64,000 bases of DNA from Isoetes taiwanensis (Eukaryota > Streptophyta > Lycopodiopsida > Isoetales > Isoetaceae), in assembly GCA_021234155.1 (NCBI GenBank), contig JAJEKV010000051.1:8266105-8330104 (forward strand). The letters are read 5' to 3'. The notes beneath the pieces are model-generated. The model searched no databases, had not been told where the DNA came from, and saw only the letters and a program-made list of their open reading frames with translations. Every line of letters starts with the position of its first letter. Position 1 is the stretch's first letter. Below are positions 56,449 through 64,000 of the stretch, in pieces. The position numbers and the translations under genes were made by a program.

Positions 56449-58050
56449 GATTGTATCAACCCGATAAGAAGCTTCACAATGCCAACTCCAAGATGTTCAT
56501 CTCCCGACCTCTCATCATTCACACTATCAAATGGATCAACTGCAGTTATTATGCCCTCTGCAAATACCGTCTGGTTGCAAGGGTGCAACAAAAGGCAACC
56601 CTTCTTCCTCCATTGGAGCCTAGGGCAATGGCCTCTGCTGGACTTCCTTGGCTCCATTTTACTCATCTCACATGCTCCCTGAATGAAAAAGCTCACATTA
56701 AAACCATATAGCCCCAAACACCACAAATATGACCATGTGAACCATATAAAACCATACAAACATATTAAATATAACCATATTAAATCATACAACCATATTA
56801 ACTAAAATCATATAACCATATTAAACCATACAACCATACTCATTCTAAACCATATGTAAACATTGTAACCATATATAACCATTGAAACTATTCAACCATT
56901 GAAACCATATTAAATATATAAGGTAACATATATAAACATATAACCTAACCTTTCATATCTTGTCATGGCCCACGTGGCCTCCTCGAGGCTGGCGTGGCCA
57001 TGTCGGCTTCTCCATCTTGCCCGTCGTCATGGAGGGCATGGCCCTGCGTGTGGCAGTTTATTATTGCACTTTTACGAGGTTGAGGGTGCGGCCCGAGTTA
57101 ATGCACCCTCTTCCTCTCCCCAGGCCATTCTTCCTCCCTGTTTTCTCTCGATCACTCTTGAGCTCTGTATTTTCCTTAAGCGCCCGCTTTTCCGATCGGT
57201 GATCGATCGAACCAGAAACCATTCCAAGGCCATCTTATGACGGTAGCTTGGTGGCCGGATCGGGGCGCTTCCAGTAGCCAGAAGTTCTCGCCTTGATTGA
57301 GTGTTCGGCGGGCGTTCTTGCCTCGGAAAGAAAGTGAGGCCCTTTTTAGTCTTTGCTTTTTAGTTTTACGTAAGTCCTTTCTTTGCATTTTTTACTTATA
57401 TTACATTTGTTAGAGGCTCTTATTAATCCACGATACAATTTACGACCCAGACAAAATCCTTATTCACGCTTTGCGAAACGACTATACCCACATGGAATCG
57501 AACCGCGGAAGCCTCCTCCTCATCCGGCAAATCCGGGTATGTTTTTGTAATATCATACCCTTTTTAATCTCATTTCTCTGTATTGTTCTCTGTTTTCTCA
57601 TTAATCTCATTTGTCTCCAACGTTCTCTGTTTTCTCATTAATCTCACTAATCTCTCACGTTATCACATTTTTCCTTTTGTATTGTTTTACGTTTTTGTTA
57701 TCTTTTTCTTGCTTGTGGTTGAATTGAATACATTATGCAGGCAAAAAGTGAGAATAGTGGTTAGAGTAGTAGCAAACAGCAGAGATGTCACTCATCGAGA
57801 GGCATGTTTTAGGAAGTAAGATATTGCGAGCATTAGCGAAGAGATTCACAAAAGATATAGCTAAAGCGTCTAAGAATGTTTCATAACGAGAACATAACTA
57901 GGAATGTTTTTCTCCCGGTAAGAACTAAGAATAGGAATTGCTTCCGCGAATGCATTTCTAACTCACGGCATATCCTCCCTTTGCGGGAGACATGCGGGAG
58001 TGGCGAGTTGAGAATACTTCACTTGCCAGCAGTCCGGGAAATCTGGCCTT
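56449..58050. other. Transition to CpG-rich DNA; no gene recognised
   Basis: At 56,700-56,940 a run of diverged ccatattaaaccatacaa phrases forms an AT-rich degenerate repeat. From about 56,960 the DNA becomes CpG-rich. At 57,580-57,665 the phrases ttctctgttttctcattaat and taatctcatttgtctcc repeat. No coding region is supported. Confidence 0.45.
56700..56940. repeat. Degenerate AT-rich repeat (CCATATTAAA type)
   Basis: accatat, accatac and accatta words recur every 10-25 bp over about 240 bp with phrases such as ataaaaccatacaaacatat. This resembles a decayed microsatellite. It separates the GHTHDDID gene from the CpG-rich region. Confidence 0.7.
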
Positions 58051-58051
58051 C

Positions 58052-59067
58052 TTCTCGACTTCGCGAGTGAGAACTTCGACTTCGACTTCAGCGAGAAGAG
58101 GAGTGTACACTACGGGCTTGTTGGCGGTTGAGATTCTCGACTTCATGATCGAATACACCTGGCTACCCAATGTCTTCACATTCTTTTTAAGCTGCTGCAG
58201 ACCTTCTCGACTCGTGAGTCGAGAATGTCCTCTACAATCAATGGCCCTTTGTGCGGTCGCGAGTGCCTCCACCCGATCTGAGTCACTCTCCTTGAACCAT
58301 GCTCATCGAATATTGCGAAGAGGGGCTGGCTCCGGCCCAGGTGGAGGCCTCGGCGACTAACCAACTTTCTCGACTTCGTGAGTCGGAAAGCCTTGACTCT
58401 AGTGCACTCTAGAGCTGGCTGCCGAACGATCTTAACCATTCTCCTTCTATCTTCCTCGGACATTGCGAAGGAAGTGGTTTTGGTGTCTGCCGGGCCAACT
58501 CTTAACAACAATTCTCACATTATGTGTGGTCGCGATGGCCTCTACCCAATCAAAGGCCGTCTCCTTGAACCATCTTAAAACCGAATTTTGCGAAGGGGAT
58601 GGGCTCTCACGATTAGGTGGAGGCCTCTACAACTAACCACGAAAACCCGCGAGCTTCTTGTATGCATTCTCGGCTGCTTGAGTGGGAATGCCTTACCCAA
58701 CCGGCACTCCATGTGTACCATCCGAGTTCACCGATGGCTAAGGCATTCTCGACTTGCGGTCGAAATAGATGAATCTGAAAACCAACGATCGCATTCTCGA
58801 CTTCGCTGGTCGAGAATCCTCTAACCAGCCAATTCTCACATTATGTGTGCCCAATGGCCTCTACCGATCGAGCCACTCTCCTTGAACCATCTTCGGCCGA
58901 ATATCGGCGAAGGGGAGGGGCTCGGTGGGTGGAGGCCTCTACAACTAACCACGGGGAAACCACGAGCTGGCATGCGCATTCTCGACTTGCGAGTGAGAAT
59001 GTAGACAGGCTTGCATTCTCGACTTCATGAAGTCGAGAATCCCTTCACAAATTCTCTGTCGAGAATC
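58052..59067. repeat. Palindrome group A (TTCTCGACT..AGTCGAGAA type)
   Basis: About ten near-palindromes with a common arm: 58052-58074, 58134-58155, 58204-58225 (perfect), 58366-58390, 58665-58690, 58744-58766, 58792-58819, 58977-59001, 59015-59040 (perfect 26-bp palindrome, ATTCTCGACTTCA followed by its complement) and 59051-59067. Middles vary (TCGCG, CATG, CGTG, TTGCG) while arms are kept. Several sit at the same place within the tandem repeat of this region. Confidence 0.85.
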
Positions 59068-59250
59068 CCTTTACACCAAGGCTTGCATTCTCTACAACTC
59101 TTGCTCTCCTGTTTTTTAGTCCCAAGTGCCTCTAGCACATGCGAGCCACTCTCCTTGAACCATCTTCCTCGAATATTGCGAAGAGGAGTGGTTCCCGAAG
59201 TGGAGTGGAGGCCCCTCAAACTAACTACAAGAGGATGCATTTGAACCCGC
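58260..59250. repeat. Degenerate tandem repeat, period 273-317 bp
   Basis: The phrase ctccttgaaccat begins at 58288, 58561, 58878 and 59151 (spacing 273, 317, 273). Each is preceded by a tggcctctacc-type phrase and followed by gaatattgcgaag-like sequence, gtggaggcc and aactaac. Palindromes of the group occur between the units. No protein is evident in either strand. Confidence 0.8.
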
Positions 59251-60340
59251 ATCTCACGGGCCTTAGACCTAGCACGATCTATGTACAACATTCCAAGAAA
59301 GCAGTCCAAGAAAAATACACCTAAAAGCGGGCTGTTCTTCACCCCGATCCATTGTTTCCTAGCCAGAGCATCTCTCAACCCGGAGAGTAAATCATCTCTC
59401 GAAGCTGAAAAATGTTGGACAAAGGAAGCGATGAATCCGTCGAGCTTATCGGCCGGTTCCATTATTTAAACCACAGGGCGGCATGTTCTACAAGCCCGAA
59501 ATAACATAGGCATCTCTGAAACTCACCTCTTCCTTGCGGTAATTCCTTGGGCCCTTTGTATCCGCGGATCCAGCGGCCTCACCTAGAGTCTTTGCTTCTT
59601 ACGTAGGTCTCATCAAAGTGTATTAGCATCTAATACTTGTGTCAACTGCGATTCTCGTATCCCGTTCCATGGCGCGGCGATGTAGAGTTCCCGGTGTGCG
59701 GCGGCTCCTCTCCGCTTCCTACCTTAGCTCCGTGCTCATCGATCAAATCAATTGCTTGCAATAGGGCCGGTCGGGAAAAAACACACATATGCAAAGCGGC
59801 GTTAGCGACTTACAGCGTCGCTGGCGCCATTCGAGAAGTAAACTACGGTCGATGCTGCGCCTCGAACTCAAAGGTAAGCCAATGCAGCGATCAAGATAAA
59901 CTTCGCTCCGCTCACTAAGTCCCTTGATGTGATTAAATTTGAAAATAGTGTTTGGGCGGGCTAAAGCGGCCGTCTTTGTACCCTTAGCCAGCTTTTTTTC
60001 ATAAATGATTGCATGTCCTTAAATTCAAACTAAAGAACACGCGCCCGATCTTTTTTTACATGCAGTCCTAAAACTCTGCGGGAGGAAACTTAATTCTGAA
60101 GGGTCCGTCGGGGAAGAGGATGAGGGGCATCTGGACATGGCGACTCCGTCCAAGCGGCGGCCGGAGGGATGCTAGTTCTAGCGGCACCAAGAAGAAGAAG
60201 ACAAACACCCGGGTGAGCTCGAGGTTTTATCTTTTGTCGGAATACCTTAAGCGATCCATCCTTTCTTCTTGCGGCATTCACCGCGGACTCACTAGTGATC
60301 AGCGGCGAACTCCGTTCTTAGATCATCGAGGGGCTTTGGA
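59251..60340. other. CpG-rich stretch without assigned gene
   Basis: Open frames here are short. A possible plus-strand exon around 60,100-60,215 (MATPSKRRPEG) ends at a donor-like GG|GTGAGC, but the protein is not recognised. Nothing else is supportable. Confidence 0.35.
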
Positions 60341-60349
60341 GCGAGCTTC

Positions 60350-61300
60350 TTGACACACCGGCCAGATTCTTGGTGGTATGTCGAGGTATCAACAAGTGGG
60401 AAGGAGAAAGATCTGTTTCTCCACCAAAGAGACAAGAAGAGCTCAGGAGACAAGTACAAGAAAATCGGTGTTGTGCTCTCGTCTCCAGCCCTTGATTCGA
60501 AGCATTTAACACTACATGTCGAGGGGCGCCCGGAAAAGTAAGTTCTATCACACCAACAAATTATCGGTTTCAAATTATTCTCACTCTTCCATGAGCAAGG
60601 CGAAGGGCACCAAAAAAAAGCGGCGCCTTTAAATTGTCGAGAACAGGGTGGAAGGATGCGGAAGGGATGAAGGAGGCGGAACCCTAACATCCGGGGAGCT
60701 TGGAATGGAGATTTCAGTCGGGGAAAAAGCTGTTCAATACGGGGGAGCTTCACTTCTCTTTGTTGAAGACTCTACAACACTCTGCGGTGGGAATGAAGTT
60801 GTGGTTCATCTGAGAAAAAAAAGTCCGCCAAAGACCAAAGATGGAGAAGATGACACCACGGGGAGGAATCGGATGGCGAAGGAGGCGAAGATATGGTCGA
60901 CTCCCCAATAATGGATCGGATGATCGGATCGAGGATTTCCACGAGAGGGGCCTGAGAAAATGGAAGCGGGTGGCTCGGTATTATCCGTTGGGAATATCAC
61001 ACAAGCTGCTTTGGACATTAACGGTGAAGGTTTGCCGCGGGAGATGCCGTCTTGTTCAACCACGGGGAATTTAATCCGGCACACATCTTTGGAGATTACG
61101 AACCGATGGTGCGACATCACATTGCGAGATCAATGCTGCGGATGTCATACCTTTTAGCGAATCGGCCGGTCGGTTGTTCATTTGGAAGTCGAGGAAGACT
61201 TGAAGGGAAAAAGCGTCCCGGTTACGGGTAGTGGGCGGTCGGCATTGATGAAGAGGCGGCGCCGTATTGCGAGCGGGAGAAGGAGGTGCATAAAGGATCA
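60350..61300 (+). pseudogene. Unidentified plus-strand coding remnants
   Basis: Protein-like pieces include KYKKIGVVLSSPALDSKHLT ending at a donor (AAA|GTAAGTTC, 60539), a frame at 60648-60911 with GEKAVQYGGASLLFVEDSTT and GGNEVVVHL, and one from ATG 60960 with VLSVGNITQAALDINGEGLP. No single frame covers them and I recognise no family. They may be exons of one decayed gene or indel-damaged copies. The plus-strand order suggests they belong with the remnants to 63.3 kb. Confidence 0.3.
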
Positions 61301-61414
61301 AGGATAGATATGCCAGGCGAGTCGCGAGTTCTTTTCGGCGGAGGCGCCCGACAACCCGAAGCGGCCAGCATTAGTCATGCGAGAACACAATAGCGGCGAG
61401 TGCGGCTACGTGAG

Positions 61415-61661
61415 GTAAATAACTCGATTCTTTCCATTCTCGACTCGCGAGTCGAAAACCACCATCCTAACATTTCCGATTATCAGGGGTTTCTCGACTC
61501 GAAGTCGAGAAAGCCGAACACTGAAAAAATCAAAGGATCACGAGCTTTCTCGACTCGCGAGTCGAGAAAACCTAGAAAAATTAGACATTCAAGGGACTTT
61601 CTCGACTTCCTGAGTCGAGAAACCCCTGGAACTACTATTCTTGTTTATTTGGTGTTTGTAG
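61415..61661 (+). other. Putative intron holding four palindromes
   Basis: GTAAAT at 61415 follows a coding-like GAG, and tttgtag ends at 61661 before an open frame with MLDIGTLVNQPFIDGIIRAR. Between them lie four regularly spaced palindromes. Donor and acceptor are plausible but the exons are not identified. Confidence 0.4.
61437..61622. repeat. Palindrome group B: four copies at about 53-bp spacing
   Basis: Copies at 61437-61458, 61490-61512, 61546-61569 (perfect: TTTCTCGACTCG followed by its complement) and 61598-61622. The sequences between them (31, 33 and 28 bp) are unrelated to each other. The arms agree with those of groups A and C. The look is CRISPR-like, but the setting is plant DNA and there is no cas gene or leader. 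Confidence 0.88.
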
Positions 61662-63306
61662 ATACTATCATGCTCGACATTGGTACATTGGTGAATCAGC
61701 CCTTCATCGACGGGATCATACGCGCTAGGCAGCGATGGAAAGCATTGGGTTGTCCTCGGCGTCCTAAAGGAAACAGGGCTCCCTCGGATAAGTGGAAGAC
61801 CTTTGAGAAACTATCTTGAGATATGTTACTGGCTGGAGGGCGAGGAAGATGATGAGGGAGAGGATGAAGAGGAGAAGAAGAAGAAACACCAAGGAAAGGC
61901 GGGGAGTCTCTCTCGGACCAATATGACCTCATTCTTAGCTTGGGAAGGATGCGGGAGAAATGGGCCGAATATGGGCTCAATGGACAAGAGGCAAGGCGAA
62001 GGACGGCAATGGAGAATTTCCATCGGGGCGGACCCCAAGTTGTTTGACAAGCGGTTCATGAAGAGGATCTGAGGGCCTCACGGACGGACAAAAGCGCTTG
62101 ACACGCAAAGGCGAGAATCTTGGATGGAACAATCACGCTAAGGAAGACTAGGAGTTCTAAAATCACGGGGCGCAAAGGATTATGCCACGGTCCTAAAAGC
62201 GGCAGGCGTCGCGTTAGAAAGAAGGCATCCGCGGAGTTACGCAGCGTTGCATCTAATGAATACCATGACTTTGATTTTTACAAGGAAAAGGCTGCCCTTG
62301 ATGAGGAAGACATGAAGGAATTGAACCGTCTATGTCAACCCTACATCAACACCAAAGGCTGAGCGTAACGTCAAAACCCTTCCTTTCCACAGAGCGTGCT
62401 ATGGCAATTACGAAGAGGAAGCTTGGATTGGGGTGGTCCCATTTAAAGGCCGACGATAGCTCCCCATTTACGGTAACTTTGGGACACAAGGGATTTGGTG
62501 GTGCAGGCGGCTTTGGACCCGGTGGCACTATTTGTCATCAATATGATCGAAGACCCCACCCTTTTTTATGACAAAGTGACATAGAAGCGATTAATGCAAG
62601 GCGTGTCTGCGGACATGACCGACACGGATACTTTCGGTTTCCTTGTCTTTTGCATCTTGGGGCAATCGGACAAGCTGCTGTCTCCCAATGGGCGGTGATA
62701 TTAACTTCATCAACAAGATCATGTACTCCATATCTGAACTTGATCATGAGTGTAGACTTGGCTTGCCGAAGGCACCAAGCTTTGCCAACATAGTTTTGGT
62801 TTTGATTTCAAGATCGGTACTGTAGACTGGATAAGTGGTGGTCTAGCGAGCATCATTATCTCGACGGGTTCATGATCTCTCAAGAAGCGGATGGAACCAC
62901 GGAAGGGGCAGATTTATGGAGGATGTTCCATCGATGGACAAGGTCGACAAAGATGGTGCGACGATGTCCTATACATAGAATTCCTATCCGGCCAAGAGTT
63001 ATCAAGTACTTCATAACCAGCCTGGTGGGGAAGATCAAATTGTATCTTGAGTGGTACATGAATGGCTGTTTCTCTCGGGGGGGCTATCTTTGTTTGGAAT
63101 GAAACCTATATCCGTGGTTGGAAATAAGGACATGGTTGAAACCATTCGGTCATACACGGATCTGCTTCATGAGCATTTCAAGGGGAGGAAGACAAATGGA
63201 AGCGATAAAGGCGGCGAGGGCGAGGGAGACCAAGGCGGCGTGGCGTGAATGTCGAAGGTTTAGACAAGGATCTTTGCCGAACACATTCTTGAGAATCGAG
63301 ATTGAG
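61662..63306 (+). pseudogene. Indel-rich plus-strand coding remnant, unknown protein
   Basis: Successive plus-strand frames give protein-like blocks: QRWKALGCPRR (61730), YKEKAALDEEDMKELNRLCQ (62280), ADMTDTDTFGFLVFCILGQ (62615), INFINKIMYSISELDHECRL (62700), KYFITSLVGKIKLYLEWYMN (63004), AIFVWNETYIRGW (63085), ETIRSYTDLLHEHFKG (63138) and IKAARARETKAAWRECRR (63203), ending at a donor GAG|GTGAGT (63306). The frame changes every 50-200 bp. I cannot name the protein. The damage pattern is small indels more than stops, which could reflect decay or sequencing errors. Confidence 0.45.
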
Positions 63307-63331
63307 GTGAGTTTACTTTGCTCTATCGGTG

Positions 63332-63424
63332 TTTCTCGACTTCGCGAGTCGAAAAACTTCGTTCCTTTCAATACCTTTTCTTTTCATTCTCGACTTCGCG
63401 AGTCGAAAAACTTCGTTCCTTTAA
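63332..63424. repeat. Palindrome group C: 54-bp tandem duplication
   Basis: ctcgacttcgcgagtcgaaa begins at 63335 and 63389. Each copy is followed by aacttcgttccttt, so palindrome and spacer were duplicated together. It lies directly after the donor at 63307, that is, in a putative intron. Confidence 0.9.
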
Positions 63425-63639
63425 AGCGGATGTCATCATTTCGAGGAGTTCCATGCCAGCGACTCGGATCATTGTCATTGGATACGGGCGGTTCCGCGTC
63501 GCGAGGAGGAGAGTGCACTCCACAAAGACAATCGAGCAAGACCTTTGCTCCCACGGCCCGAAAGGACCGAAAAGATAATGATCCGCATTTGGATCCCGAT
63601 GAGCCCGGAAATATGGTGAGCCAAACTCAAGCGGGATCC

Positions 63640-64000
63640 AACTGGTCCCATAAGCTTGTAATATTTGGCGTCAATGGAGTATTAGCTGCGGTATACCACG
63701 ATAAAAGCGTCCCAGAGATTAACACCTCGCGAGATCAGGCGAGCGGCGGCATAAAATAGTGTATCCAGGGCCTAGAGCTAAGGAAATTATTGAATGGTGC
63801 ATTGAGCGGGGATTGAAGTGGGCATATGGTCTTGTATGGCAAAGAAAAATATTGTCAATGTTCTTGGTGTTCTCGGCATTTCAGTTTTGAAGTTCAAGTT
63901 AGTTTGGGGAAGCGAAAGGGTCGAGCATGTGTGGGACCTCGATCCAGCCATCACAAAGGGAAGCCTATAATGGTGAAAAAGGCTGGGCGGGGTTTATGAG
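63640..64000 (+). pseudogene. FCP1/NIF-type HAD phosphatase domain, 5' part, runs off the window
   Basis: The plus strand reads KLVIFGVNGVLAAVYHDKSV, then after a slip VYPGPRAKEIIEWCIERGLK, WSCMAKKNIVNVLGVLG, LVWGSERVEHVWDLD and KPIMVKK at the window edge. Order and spacing match the NLI-interacting-factor (FCP1 homology) phosphatases: motif I, RPxxxEF-like block, WS motif, late K-P-x-x-x-K. In plant members motif I normally starts DxNG; here the first Asp, the nucleophile, is Gly (FGVNG). At least two frameshifts are present. So this copy is likely inactive, unless errors in the sequence explain the shifts. The family call is by motif only. Confidence 0.6.

Noticed and set aside
56960-57240. 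Plus-strand open frames at the start of the CpG-rich segment as a transit peptide or gene start
   Set aside because: Two overlapping frames of similar length in GC-rich sequence, without a downstream exon I could connect.
61437-61622. CRISPR array
   Set aside because: Repeat and spacer sizes fit, but repeats are imperfect and palindromic throughout, similar palindromes occur irregularly over 5 kb, there is no leader or cas gene, and the setting is plant DNA with a plausible intron around it.

Overview
This window looks like nuclear DNA of a land plant, most likely a seedless plant such as a fern. That is an inference from intronless PLS-class pentatricopeptide-repeat (PPR) genes, a plant-type minor-spliceosome gene with GT-AG introns, and LINE, chromodomain Gypsy, Copia-like and hAT relics in mostly AT-rich, CpG-poor DNA. 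There is no bacterial-style gene packing and no operon.

Three coding units look intact. Two intronless plus-strand PLS-type PPR genes sit in tandem (16.7-18.5 kb and 20.2-22.4 kb), and both stop before a complete E/DYW C-terminus. On the minus strand, four exons (51,145 down to 47,615) assemble into a complete homologue of the U11/U12 snRNP 25 kDa protein. All its intron borders are canonical and the phases match. Its 2.84-kb intron 2 holds a decayed PPR gene and a 19-bp perfect inverted repeat.

Layout. 0-9 kb: mostly unassigned DNA, a small repeat family with a GATTCGC/GCGAATC hairpin (4.1-5.1 kb) and a MAPKKK kinase relic (7.05-7.4 kb). 9-16 kb: a PPR pseudogene, unresolved exon-like stretches and a 5'-truncated LINE. 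16-23 kb: the PPR pair. 25-31 kb: LINE relics and a 1,022-bp hAT deletion derivative with 8-bp target duplication. 34-44 kb: Gypsy chromodomain 3' end, four more LINE or poly(A) retrocopies (two with clear target duplications), and an element with long terminal inverted repeats. 44.5-47.1 kb: a 2,491-bp LTR element with two identical 181-bp LTRs, a tRNA-Met primer site, a purine tract and no recognisable pol. 47.6-51.1 kb: the snRNP gene. 53.8-56.5 kb: a frame-disrupted minus-strand gene with a GHTHDDID motif (DUF7869-like).

From about 57 kb to the end the composition changes to CpG-rich DNA. This part carries a degenerate 273-317-bp tandem repeat, about fifteen short palindromes of the type TTCTCGACT..AGTCGAGAA (four of them spaced about 53 bp apart inside a putative intron), and plus-strand coding remnants ending in an FCP1/NIF-type phosphatase domain that runs off the window.

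The genes do not form a shared pathway. The window is mainly a record of repeated retrotransposon and DNA-transposon insertion around a few host genes. The two most unusual objects are the young pol-less LTR element and the palindrome swarm. All family assignments come from reading motifs by eye; no database search was run.
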